Below, one piece after another: positions 1-6,494 of a stretch of DNA of 6,494 nucleotides (positions within the stretch are counted from its first letter, which is position 1; the number at the start of each line of letters is the position of its first letter). The position numbers were made by a program, and so were the translations under genes. The notes beneath the pieces are model-generated. The model worked only from the letters and a program-made list of their open reading frames with translations. It was not told where the DNA came from and did not search any database. The DNA is from Cytophagaceae bacterium (lineage in GTDB: Bacteria; Bacteroidota; Bacteroidia; Cytophagales; Spirosomataceae): NCBI GenBank assembly GCA_027485075.1, contig JAIXRT010000162.1:1-6494 (forward strand), written 5' to 3'.

Positions 1-10
1 AAAGAGAAAT

Positions 11-80
11 AGTCGCTAGTCACTAGTCGTCAGTCATTAGTGCCTAGTCGTTAGTCGCTAGTCATCAGTTACAAGTATCT
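11..80 (+). repeat. Degenerate 7-bp tandem repeat array (AGTCNNT), ten units
   Basis: From position 11 the sequence reads in strict 7-base register as AGTCGCT, AGTCACT, AGTCGTC, AGTCATT, AGTGCCT, AGTCGTT, AGTCGCT, AGTCATC, then two decayed units, AGTTACA and AGTATCT. AGT is kept in all ten units, while positions 5 and 6 vary freely. The 7-base period is not a multiple of three, and no reading frame is apparent. The palindromic tetramer CTAG recurs at unit junctions. Bases 11-29 are a perfect reverse complement of 174-192, and 52-65 of 210-223, so this array pairs with the inverted array at 165-222. Function is unknown. Confidence 0.9.
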
Positions 81-164
81 AAACTTTTCAAAAAAATCAT
101 ATACATAACTTCTCTTCCAAATTTGATTTTAATCAACTGAAAAACCTTATTCACTTACCTCACT
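81..164. other. AT-rich spacer between inverted heptad arrays
   Basis: This stretch of about 84 bases is strongly AT-rich and carries no heptad units, no plausible gene and no recognisable RNA gene. The only internal structure I see is a small palindrome, TTGATT-TT-AATCAA, at 123-136. If the flanking arrays paired, the spacer would be the loop of a large cruciform or RNA stem-loop. A promoter for a gene to the left cannot be excluded, because the left neighbour is outside the window. Confidence 0.5.
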
Positions 165-222
165 GACGACTAGCGACTAGTGACTAGCGACTGACCTAAC
201 TGACGACTAATGACTAGCGACT
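165..222 (-). repeat. Inverted 7-bp tandem repeat array (ANNGACT), seven units plus one irregular
   Basis: These are the same heptads as at 11-80 but on the opposite strand. The units are GACGACT (165), AGCGACT (172), AGTGACT (179), AGCGACT (186), an irregular 9-base interruption (193-201), GACGACT (202), AATGACT (209) and AGCGACT (216). The register break suggests a deletion or slippage inside the array. The last unit runs directly into the left arm of the hairpin at 221-264 and shares the bases CT. I read this as a non-coding repeat and can assign no function. Confidence 0.88.
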
Positions 223-264
223 AGATATTTATAAAAATGCTTCCGCATTTTTATAAATATCTAG
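221..264 (-). terminator. 20-bp perfect hairpin overlapping the peptidase stop codon
   Basis: Arms 221-240 and 245-264 are exact reverse complements separated by the 4-base loop TTCC. Read on the minus strand, the loop is GGAA, a GNRA-type tetraloop closed by GC pairs, which would be very stable in the peptidase mRNA. The right arm contains the peptidase stop codon (251-253) and its last codons. No U-tract follows on the minus strand, because the heptad array begins at once. It is therefore not a classical intrinsic terminator. A 3'-end stabiliser or processing hairpin is the likelier role, and termination is an inference. Confidence 0.6.
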
Positions 265-2359
265 CAAAAAACTCCCACGTCCGTAACATCTGATCAATCC
301 GCTGACGGTTATTTCCCGCACGGGTAATTTCATGCGAAGCCCCTGGATGGCGCACATATTCTACATCACGGCCCAATTGCTTCAAGCTCTTATACAACAT
401 CTCACTTTGAATCACACCGGTACGTAAGTCATTTTCACCATGGAAAATGATCAACGGCGTTTTGATATTAGCCACATATGTTAAAGGCGATTCACGATCT
501 AAAATAGCACGCGTCGCTTTTTCCCACGGATACCCCCCAAAATAATTGGGCACTAAACGCCATGCATTACCTTCCCCATAAAACGTGGACAACTCATACA
601 CGCCACGTTGTGAAGCCGCCACTTTAAATCGATTCGTATGACCCACAATCCATGTCACCAAATAACCCGCATACGAACCACCTGTTACAGCCAAACGCGT
701 CGTATCTGCCCATCCTTCTTTAATCGCTAAATCTGTCGCTTTCATTACATCAGCCATCGGACCAGCACCCCAATCTTTCACATTACTCGCCATAAACGGC
801 GTTCCATACCCACCACTACCACGCGGATTGCAATAAACAATTCCCATGCCTTGTGCAGCATAATACTGAAATTCATGCCACATACTCGCCTCACCCGTTC
901 CCCACATAGCCGTAGGACCTCCATGAATCTCCGTAACCAATGGATATTTTTTACCTGCCACATAACCTAACGGCTTCATGACCCAATAATCAACCACCTG
1001 GCCTTTGGAGTTCGTAAACGTATGTTTTTCAGCCTTGGATAGCGATTTAGTGGCCAACCAGCCCGCATTCAACTCCGTCAATGGAGTCTCTTTTCCTCCC
1101 GCATGCACATACAATTCAGATGGATTAGCAATACCTGTTTTCGCATACACAAAATCAACGCCATTGAAATCAAAACCCAATACGCCATCTTCCATCGATG
1201 TCAGCGTTTCAAACTGCTGCGTACTGATCGTATATGCGACGATCGGAACAGCACCATGATCCTGCGGTGTGAGAAATAATTTGGCATCGTCTGCCGACCA
1301 CTTTACTTGCGTAATCACACGATCCAAATTCACCGTCTGAATTATGCCCGTACTAAAATTCAATAACTTCAAGACCGGATTTGCAACACCGGATGATTTG
1401 GCTTCGAAGAAGGCCAACTGGTCTCCTTTGGAACTTAGGGTCAAATTAGAATACCGATAACCCGGCTTAATTAGAATTGATTTATACGATTTTGTACGGA
1501 GATCATAAGTAACGATTTGACTCTCCTGAACTTTGTCGGGATGCGTTAAACTATCCGCAGGCAACACAACGAGTAACTCGTTCGCATTCAGTTGCTCCCA
1601 ATCGGACCAGCGGTGCAATGGATTATTTACTTGAATCGGCTTAGCGCCAGGGGTAGTCGGCTGCATAAACAGTGCCGATAACATCATTTCACCTGAAGTA
1701 GTCGTCTCCTCTTGAAATTGAAGGCGATTAATGACTTTGGCTTTTTTATCTTTTTCGTTCTGTGCTAAATACGCACGTATCTCCTCTAAACTCCCATTAG
1801 GATTCGCTTTCGCCTGAGGCACATAATTTGCCGTAGCAATTCCCGGTTTTTCGAGCGTCCAAGAAGGCCGACTCCTCGCTTTATTCCACGTAGTATCTGT
1901 ATAAAAATCCTTTAATGAAATCGACGATTGAAAAAACACGGCATCGCCCGCCTTAGACCAAACTGGATTTTGAACCCCTGATGGAAAATTAGTTGCCGCA
2001 ATCGGCTCACCACCTGCAAGTGACAGCAAATAAGCCTGTGCCTTAGCCCCCATGTCACGTGAGAAAAGAATACTTCGACCATCCGAACTCCACGAAGGAC
2101 TAGAAATACTAAACTTTCCAGCTGTCAAAGGACGGTTCGTTTTAGTAGCCAAATCTGCCACAAATAAATGTGTTTGATATACAAAATCTCCCTTTTTCTC
2201 TGCGTCATCCTCAATCGAGGTAACCGTGTATAAAACTGATTTACCATCCGGCGAAAACGCAGGTTTCCCCACCGTTTTAATTTTTAGCAAATCTGTAACC
2301 TGAATGGATTGTTGGGCAAAAACACTGCATGAAACAAGCAGGAAGAATAAAATACGCAT
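251..2359 (-). CDS. Secreted S9-family serine peptidase (prolyl oligopeptidase / acylaminoacyl-peptidase type)
   Basis: A 702-residue exported serine peptidase, probably periplasmic, that cleaves short peptides; the exact specificity cannot be read from sequence. Residues 1-15 form a short Sec signal peptide (MRILFFLLVSCSVFA) with likely cleavage before QQ. Residues of roughly 30-430 form a beta-propeller with PD40/WD40-like strands such as PAFSPDGKSVLY near 33, SPSWSSDGRSILF near 87, NPVWSKAGDAVFF near 131 and VKWSADDAKLFL near 352. The C-terminal alpha/beta-hydrolase domain (about 440-702) carries HGGP (479-482), NPRGSGGYG (511-519) and the catalytic triad: Ser562 in GGSYAGY, Asp644 in GENDLRT and His676 in GASHEI. 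The elbow has Ala where family members usually have Gly (GxSYGG). An in-frame TTG at 2365 would add only two residues, so I chose the ATG at 2359, where the signal peptide starts. Length is normal for the family and nothing is truncated. The gene follows the operon terminator and is probably a separate transcription unit with no evident functional link to leucine synthesis. Confidence 0.93.
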   Translation of the reverse strand: MRILFFLLVSCSVFAQQSIQVTDLLKIKTVGKPAFSPDGKSVLYTVTSIEDDAEKKGDFVYQTHLFVADLATKTNRPLTAGKFSISSPSWSSDGRSILFSRDMGAKAQAYLLSLAGGEPIAATNFPSGVQNPVWSKAGDAVFFQSSISLKDFYTDTTWNKARSRPSWTLEKPGIATANYVPQAKANPNGSLEEIRAYLAQNEKDKKAKVINRLQFQEETTTSGEMMLSALFMQPTTPGAKPIQVNNPLHRWSDWEQLNANELLVVLPADSLTHPDKVQESQIVTYDLRTKSYKSILIKPGYRYSNLTLSSKGDQLAFFEAKSSGVANPVLKLLNFSTGIIQTVNLDRVITQVKWSADDAKLFLTPQDHGAVPIVAYTISTQQFETLTSMEDGVLGFDFNGVDFVYAKTGIANPSELYVHAGGKETPLTELNAGWLATKSLSKAEKHTFTNSKGQVVDYWVMKPLGYVAGKKYPLVTEIHGGPTAMWGTGEASMWHEFQYYAAQGMGIVYCNPRGSGGYGTPFMASNVKDWGAGPMADVMKATDLAIKEGWADTTRLAVTGGSYAGYLVTWIVGHTNRFKVAASQRGVYELSTFYGEGNAWRLVPNYFGGYPWEKATRAILDRESPLTYVANIKTPLIIFHGENDLRTGVIQSEMLYKSLKQLGRDVEYVRHPGASHEITRAGNNRQRIDQMLRTWEFFARYL

Positions 2360-2363
2360 AGAC

Positions 2364-2400
2364 AAAAAAATAAGGCCTGCGAAATATGTCGCAAGCCTTA
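2364..2400 (-). terminator. Intrinsic terminator of the leu/cim operon
   Basis: On the minus strand, 24 bases after the leuB stop codon, TAAGGCTTGCGA (2400-2389) pairs with TCGCAGGCCTTA (2382-2371) across the 6-base loop CATATT. The only imperfection is one internal U-G wobble, which becomes a C-A mismatch on the plus strand. The 3' arm is followed at once by seven Ts (2370-2364). Stem, wobble polarity and U-tract all fit a rho-independent terminator acting on leftward transcription from leuB. The U-tract ends only 4 bases before the peptidase ATG at 2359, so the hairpin also occupies the region where the peptidase ribosome-binding site would lie. Confidence 0.88.
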
Positions 2401-2423
2401 AAATTAGAAATAAAATTTAAAGA

Positions 2424-3497
2424 TTAAATCAACTTCAAGATTTCTTCTCCAATCGCATGGGTACCTAAGATCATCGATTTATCTGTAGACGCATCCGCAA
2501 TGTCACCGGTACGGAAACCTTTCTTCAACACTTGATCTACCGCATTAATTACGGCCTCAGATTCCGCCTTCATACCAAATGAAATGTCCAACAATAACGC
2601 TGCCGACAAGACAGATGCCATTGGATTAGCTAAACCTTTTCCTGTAATACCATGTGCAGAACCGTGAATAGGTTCATAAACTCCCGTTCCATCACCGATA
2701 GATGCGGAAGCTAACATTCCCATGGATCCAGCAATTTGAGACGCCTCATCCGTTAAAATATCACCAAATAAGTTCGCCGTAACAACGACATCAAAACGTT
2801 TTGGATCCTTGATTAACAACATCGCTGTGGCATCCACAAATTGGTATTCAACCGTTACGTCAGGATATTCTAAGGCCAACTTTTGAATCTCTTCACGCCA
2901 TAAACGCGAAGACTCCAATACGTTTGCCTTATCTACTGAAACTAAATGTTTCTTACGCGTACGCGCAGCTTCAAATGCTTTACGTCCGATACGCTCTACC
3001 TCATAACGGCTATATTCTGCCACATCATACGCCGTATCGCCATTGTTTTTACGACCTTTCTCACCGAAATAAATATCACCCGTCAATTCACGGAAGAACA
3101 AGATATCAGCCCCTTTTAAAATTTCTGGCTTAATGCTTGAAGCAGATAATAACTCATCAAATAACTTTATCGGACGTAGATTCGCGTACAAACCTAACTC
3201 CTTACGCATCTTCAATAATCCTTGCTCCGGACGAACCTTTGCTGATGGATCATTATCATATTTTGGATGTCCTACTGCACCAAAAAGTACCGCATCAGAC
3301 GCTTTCATTTTATCCAAGGTCTCCGCTGGTAAAGCATCTCCTGTCGCCTCAATCGCCACGTGACCAATTAATGCCTCGTCATATGTAAAATCATGACCAA
3401 ATTTGGCCGCAATTTTTTCTAATACTTTTTTACCTACTTCGGTAACTTCTTGTCCAATTCCATCACCTGGAACAATTAGGATATGTTTTTTTGCCAT
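2424..3497 (-). CDS. leuB: 3-isopropylmalate dehydrogenase
   Basis: Oxidatively decarboxylates (2R,3S)-3-isopropylmalate to 2-oxoisocaproate in leucine synthesis; LeuB can also act on erythro-beta-methyl-D-malate in the citramalate route to isoleucine. It is a 357-residue cytosolic enzyme of the usual length. Visible family features are the N-terminal GDGIGQEV (11-18), substrate arginines Arg98, Arg108 and Arg136 (the last in FFRELTGDIYFG), Tyr143, catalytic Lys190 in SVDKANVL, and metal-binding Asp222, Asp246 and Asp250 (NLFGDILTDEAS). The dinucleotide loop reads EPIHGSAHGITGKG (275-288), where the usual LeuB form is EPIHGSAPDIAGKG. The Asp that normally contacts the NAD ribose hydroxyls is therefore Gly283 here. 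The ATG at 3497 lies 8 bp after the upstream synthase stop, with no clear Shine-Dalgarno sequence. It is the last gene of the operon, followed by the terminator at 2364-2400. Isocitrate or tartrate dehydrogenase relatives are excluded by operon context and overall motif pattern. Confidence 0.95.
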   Translation of the reverse strand: MAKKHILIVPGDGIGQEVTEVGKKVLEKIAAKFGHDFTYDEALIGHVAIEATGDALPAETLDKMKASDAVLFGAVGHPKYDNDPSAKVRPEQGLLKMRKELGLYANLRPIKLFDELLSASSIKPEILKGADILFFRELTGDIYFGEKGRKNNGDTAYDVAEYSRYEVERIGRKAFEAARTRKKHLVSVDKANVLESSRLWREEIQKLALEYPDVTVEYQFVDATAMLLIKDPKRFDVVVTANLFGDILTDEASQIAGSMGMLASASIGDGTGVYEPIHGSAHGITGKGLANPMASVLSAALLLDISFGMKAESEAVINAVDQVLKKGFRTGDIADASTDKSMILGTHAIGEEILKLI

Positions 3498-3505
3498 GAT
3501 ATTAA

Positions 3506-5017
3506 TTAAATCAAATTCAACATTTTTTGTGTCGCCTTAATGGCAGACACGGTTTGGTCACTATCTAAGCCACGCGTAATTAACTCGCGACCCTTAAATG
3601 ACCACGTAATAATCGTCTCACACAAGGCATCAGATTCTCCTCCAGGTGGAATACGAACAGCATAGTCCGTTAACTGAGCTAATTTCTGACCTTTCTTCTC
3701 AAAAATTATGGCCAAGGCATGCATAAATGCATCATATTGACCATCACCTTGCGCATGCTCCTCAAAAATCTCTCCATCTACGGAAATCTTAAGGGTCACG
3801 GATGGACGTAAATCTTTTGAATGTGTTAACACATAATTCAATACCTGAACACGCTCTTCAATCGTATTCGAATCCAATACATCCGAAATGATATACGGTA
3901 AATCATCTTGCGTAACAACCTCTTTACGATCACCCAATTCAATAATACGCTGGGTAACTTTCTTTAGATCTTGATCAGACAACTGAATGCCCAGTGCCGA
4001 CAAGTTATTCTCAATATTTGCTTTTCCAGATGTTTTACCCAACGCATATTTACGCGCACGGCCAAAACGCTCCGGCATCAATTCATTAAAATATAGATTA
4101 TTCTTCTTGTCTCCATCCGCATGAATCCCAGCTGTTTGGGTAAATACGTTTTCGCCAACAACCGGTTTGTTTACTGGGATTCTGAAACCTGAAAACGATT
4201 CCACCAACTTACTTACGGAGTATAAAGATTTTTCACAAACAGACGTCTTTATATCTTTTTGATAATCATTTAAAACCGCAATCACAGAAGCTAAAGGCGC
4301 ATTACCTGCACGTTCACCCATCCCATTGACCGTCAAATGCAATCCATGGACACCGTTACGCACAGCTTCCAAAGCATTTGCTGTCCCTAAATCATAATCA
4401 TTGTGCGCATGAAAATCAAAATGCGTTTGAGGGAAACGATCCATTAACTCTTTAATATAATCAGCTGTCTCCCAAGGTGTTAACACACCTAACGTATCGG
4501 GTAATAACACCCGTTTAATGGGTAATTTCGTTAGAAAATCTAAATAACGAATGACATAATCTTTTGAATTACGCATGCCATTACTCCAATCCTCCAAGTA
4601 TACATTTACCGTCAATCCTTTGGAAATGGCTAAGCGAATGGTCTCCTCGATTTCTGCAAAATGTTGCTCAGGCGTTTTCTTCAGTTGGTGCTCCAAATGA
4701 TTCAACGAACCTTTGGTCAACAAATTCATGACTTTGGCCCCGGCATCTAGCATCCATTGTACGGAAGTACCACCGTCCACAAACGTTAGGACTTCGACGC
4801 GATCTAAGAAACCGGCTGTAGTAGCCCAAGAGGTTATTTTTTTGACTGCTTGAAACTCTCCCTCTGATACACGTGCAGATGCTATCTCAATGCGATCGAC
4901 CTTTAATTCAGTCAATAGCAATTGAGCAATCGTTAGTTTTTCGGTAGCAGAAAAGGATACGCCGCTGGTTTGTTCACCATCCCGAAGCGTGGTATCCATG
5001 ATTTCAATATGTCGCAT
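3506..5017 (-). CDS. cimA: (R)-citramalate synthase, CimA-like (LeuA/CimA family; likely auto-annotated as 2-isopropylmalate synthase)
   Basis: A 503-residue cytosolic enzyme of the DRE-TIM metallolyase family, inferred to condense pyruvate with acetyl-CoA to (R)-citramalate, the first step of threonine-independent isoleucine synthesis. The TIM barrel (about 1-260) shows TTLRDGEQ with Arg12 and Asp13, PDTLG with Thr175, metal ligands Asp13, His203, His205 (HAHND) and Asn239 (GERAGN). The linker has GIHADGDKKNNLY (297-309). A C-terminal LeuA-type regulatory domain (about 390-503) has GDGQYDAFM and YAVRIPPGG. Leu77, Leu100 and Tyr140 align with the pyruvate-pocket Leu81, Leu104 and Tyr144 that I recall for Leptospira interrogans CimA. 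In the effector pocket Tyr428, Leu449, Tyr452 and Ile456 are kept, with Cys466 for Val. This suggests isoleucine feedback. A TTG at 5047 would overlap leuD by 26 bp and add an unlikely [10 protein letters not shown] extension. I chose the ATG at 5017, 4 bp after the leuD stop. A true isopropylmalate synthase remains possible without an assay. Confidence 0.85.
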   Translation of the reverse strand: MRHIEIMDTTLRDGEQTSGVSFSATEKLTIAQLLLTELKVDRIEIASARVSEGEFQAVKKITSWATTAGFLDRVEVLTFVDGGTSVQWMLDAGAKVMNLLTKGSLNHLEHQLKKTPEQHFAEIEETIRLAISKGLTVNVYLEDWSNGMRNSKDYVIRYLDFLTKLPIKRVLLPDTLGVLTPWETADYIKELMDRFPQTHFDFHAHNDYDLGTANALEAVRNGVHGLHLTVNGMGERAGNAPLASVIAVLNDYQKDIKTSVCEKSLYSVSKLVESFSGFRIPVNKPVVGENVFTQTAGIHADGDKKNNLYFNELMPERFGRARKYALGKTSGKANIENNLSALGIQLSDQDLKKVTQRIIELGDRKEVVTQDDLPYIISDVLDSNTIEERVQVLNYVLTHSKDLRPSVTLKISVDGEIFEEHAQGDGQYDAFMHALAIIFEKKGQKLAQLTDYAVRIPPGGESDALCETIITWSFKGRELITRGLDSDQTVSAIKATQKMLNLI

Positions 5018-5021
5018 CAGC

Positions 5022-5612
5022 TTAGCGATTAACTGCAAAAGCAGCAATTTCAGATTTCATCGCTTGTAAATAATCGATGTCATCAAAACCATTCAATAAA
5101 TTATGCTTCTTGTATCCGTTGATTGCAAATGACTCGGAAGCACCTGTTGCAGAAATTGTGATTGATTGCGCAGGCAGATCAACAACTAATTCAGTCTCAG
5201 GATCTTTTTCAATCGCTTCGAAAATTTGATGTAAAAACTCAGGAGATACTTGAACTGGTAAAATTCCTACGTTGATTGCATTTCCACGGAAAATATCCGC
5301 AAAAAATGAGGAAACTACGCAACGGAAACCGTAATCGTAAATTGCCCAGGCAGCATGCTCACGAGAAGATCCAGAACCAAAGTTCTTCCCTCCTACGAGA
5401 ATTTTACCTGAATAGGTTGGGTTATTTAAAACAAAATCGGCCTTTGGCTGATCGTTTTTATCGTAACGCCAATCTCTAAATAAATTATCACCAAAGCCCT
5501 TACGCTCCGTTGCTTTCAAGAAACGCGCTGGGATGATTTGGTCAGTATCCACATTCTCAATAGGCATGGGAACCGCCGTACTTGTCAAAACACTAAAACT
5601 ATCGTAAGCCAT
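5022..5612 (-). CDS. leuD: 3-isopropylmalate dehydratase small subunit
   Basis: Small (swivelling) subunit of isopropylmalate isomerase, which with LeuC interconverts 2- and 3-isopropylmalate; in the citramalate pathway the same heterodimer converts citramalate to erythro-beta-methylmalate. The 196-residue length is typical. Recognisable motifs are the N-terminal [12 protein letters not shown] (21-32), the signature [14 protein letters not shown] (74-87) that forms the substrate-contacting loop, [17 protein letters not shown] (104-120), and the C-terminal [14 protein letters not shown] (168-181). The ATG at 5612 lies 18 bp after the leuC stop, and the next gene begins 4 bp after this one ends. 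Translational coupling is therefore plausible in both directions. No defect or unusual residue was seen. The longer fused homoaconitase/aconitase form is excluded by size and by the separate leuC. Confidence 0.96.
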   Translation of the reverse strand: MAYDSFSVLTSTAVPMPIENVDTDQIIPARFLKATERKGFGDNLFRDWRYDKNDQPKADFVLNNPTYSGKILVGGKNFGSGSSREHAAWAIYDYGFRCVVSSFFADIFRGNAINVGILPVQVSPEFLHQIFEAIEKDPETELVVDLPAQSITISATGASESFAINGYKKHNLLNGFDDIDYLQAMKSEIAAFAVNR

Positions 5613-5630
5613 ATTGCTCTATATTAATTC

Positions 5631-6494
5631 TTATAAAAATTGTCTTGGATCCGTCACAACCCCCGTTACTGCCGCTGCAGCAGCTACTAATGGACTCGCT
5701 AATAAGGTACGAGATCCAGGACCCTGACGGCCTTCAAAATTACGATTCGATGTACTCACCGCATATTTACCCGCAGGTATCTTATCATCATTCATCGCCA
5801 AACACGCTGAACAACCCGGCTGGCGCAACACAAATCCCGCCTCCGTCAAAATATCCAAAATACCTTCTTCTTTAATCTGCGCTTCCACGATATGTGAACC
5901 CGGAACAACCCAAGCCGTCACATGATCCGCTTTTTTACGTCCTTTGACAATCGACGCAAATGCTCTAAAGTCCTCAATTCGACCATTGGTACACGAACCA
6001 ATAAACACATAATCCACTTTTTTACCGATCATCGCATCTTCCTCAGCAAATCCCATGTAATCCAATGACTTCGCATACGTTGCGACACCACCTTCGACAT
6101 CCGTTGCTTTAGGAATATGTTTCGAGATACCCATACCCATTCCAGGATTAGTACCATACGTAATCATAGGCTCAATATCAGCTGCCTGGAAGGTGATTTC
6201 CTCATCAAAAGAAGCACCTGCATCTGTTTTCAAGGTCTTCCAATAAGCTAATTGCGTGTCCCAATCTGCACCTTTCGGTGCTAATTCGCGACCTTCTATA
6301 TAATCAAACGTCGTTTGATCTGGTGCAATCATACCACCACGAGCACCCATCTCAATACTTAAGTTACAAACTGTCATACGACCTTCCATGGTCATACTTT
6401 CAAACACATCACCTGCATATTCAACGAAGTAACCTGTCGCACCCGAAGTCGATAATTTAGCAATAATATACAAAGCCACGTCTTTTGGCGTAAC
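5631..6494 (-). CDS. leuC: 3-isopropylmalate dehydratase large subunit, N-terminus beyond the window edge
   Basis: Catalytic [4Fe-4S] subunit of isopropylmalate isomerase, partner of the adjacent leuD. The frame stays open to the right edge and begins in-window as [14 protein letters not shown], a stretch internal to LeuC. About 287 of roughly 465 residues are therefore present and some 180 N-terminal residues are missing. A GTG codon at 6479 lies within conserved sequence and is not the start. The three iron-sulfur cysteines are all visible: Cys158 of the visible part in GSCTNGR, and Cys218 and Cys221 in [11 protein letters not shown]. Other family landmarks are [31 protein letters not shown] and the C-terminal [19 protein letters not shown] segment. 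The stop is 18 bp before the leuD start, as expected for co-transcription. The operon promoter or any leader must lie outside the window. Confidence 0.96.
   Translation of the reverse strand, partial: VTPKDVALYIIAKLSTSGATGYFVEYAGDVFESMTMEGRMTVCNLSIEMGARGGMIAPDQTTFDYIEGRELAPKGADWDTQLAYWKTLKTDAGASFDEEITFQAADIEPMITYGTNPGMGMGISKHIPKATDVEGGVATYAKSLDYMGFAEEDAMIGKKVDYVFIGSCTNGRIEDFRAFASIVKGRKKADHVTAWVVPGSHIVEAQIKEEGILDILTEAGFVLRQPGCSACLAMNDDKIPAGKYAVSTSNRNFEGRQGPGSRTLLASPLVAAAAAVTGVVTDPRQFL

Larger units (their letters stand above)
2364..6494 (-). other. leuC-leuD-cimA-leuB transcription unit, upstream end outside the window
   Basis: Four same-strand genes with gaps of 18, 4 and 8 bp, none with room for a promoter, end in an intrinsic terminator. 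The set supplies a chain-elongating synthase, the isomerase pair and the dehydrogenase. These are the enzymes for 2-oxoacid elongation of pyruvate to 2-oxobutyrate and, with a LeuA encoded elsewhere, of 2-oxoisovalerate to 2-oxoisocaproate. The operon boundary on the right and its regulation cannot be seen. Confidence 0.85.

Noticed and set aside
123..136. TTGATT-TT-AATCAA as an operator
   Set aside because: It is a short AT-rich palindrome with no adjacent promoter or known gene in the window.
11..222. CRISPR array
   Set aside because: Units are 7 bp, contiguous and degenerate, with no spacers, and no cas genes are present.
2327..2359. Lipoprotein signal (LVSC lipobox) in the peptidase
   Set aside because: The cysteine is at residue 11, leaving a hydrophobic segment too short for a usual lipoprotein signal. 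A type I cut after SVFA is more convincing.
2360..2365. TTG start for the peptidase at 2365
   Set aside because: It adds only two residues and would begin inside the terminator U-tract. The ATG at 2359 starts a clean signal peptide.
2412..2438. Bacteroidota-type promoter for the peptidase (TTG at 2438, TAAATTTT at 2419)
   Set aside because: The last base of the -7 element and the 16-base spacing depart from the consensus. In such AT-rich sequence the match is weak enough to be chance.
3133..3388. Plus-strand open frames opposite leuB, and similar ones at 1005-1259, 2924-3133, 5276-5479, 5645-5875 and 6278-6460; also the minus-strand frame at 778-963
   Set aside because: They lie wholly inside well-supported genes in other frames, show no recognisable protein features, and are best read as shadows.
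5018..5047. Longer synthase start at TTG 5047, overlapping leuD by 26 bp
   Set aside because: It adds an atypical [10 protein letters not shown] extension absent from the family. The ATG at 5017 gives the expected N-terminus and tight spacing to leuD.

Overview
The window looks like a chromosomal segment of a member of the Bacteroidota. A Cytophagales-type freshwater or soil bacterium is my guess, but the sequence alone does not fix the genus. The reasons are the moderately AT-rich coding sequence, the near absence of Shine-Dalgarno sequences before the starts, the leuC-leuD-synthase-leuB gene order, and a secreted S9 peptidase of a type common in that phylum. All five genes lie on the minus strand, so transcription runs from the right edge to the left.

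Right and centre (2424-6494): a tightly packed branched-chain amino acid operon. In transcription order it holds leuC (its N-terminal part lies beyond the right edge), leuD, a LeuA/CimA-family synthase, and leuB. The gaps are 18, 4 and 8 bp. The synthase would usually be auto-annotated as 2-isopropylmalate synthase. Its pyruvate-pocket and effector-pocket residues instead match the characterised (R)-citramalate synthase (CimA) of Leptospira interrogans as I remember that sequence. With CimA, LeuCD and LeuB the operon could make 2-oxobutyrate from pyruvate and acetyl-CoA (threonine-independent isoleucine synthesis). The same LeuCD and LeuB would also serve leucine synthesis if a true leuA exists elsewhere. 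The operon ends in a strong intrinsic terminator at 2364-2400.

Left centre (251-2359): a complete gene for a secreted S9-family serine peptidase (beta-propeller plus alpha/beta-hydrolase). Its start codon lies only 4 bp after the U-tract of the operon terminator. Its stop codon lies inside a 20-bp perfect hairpin.

Left edge (1-250): no gene. It holds two arrays of degenerate 7-bp repeats (AGTCNNT) in opposite orientation around an AT-rich spacer, directly abutting the hairpin at the peptidase 3' end. This repeat and hairpin assembly is the least explained part of the window. I see no phage, transposase, CRISPR, toxin-antitoxin or defence genes.
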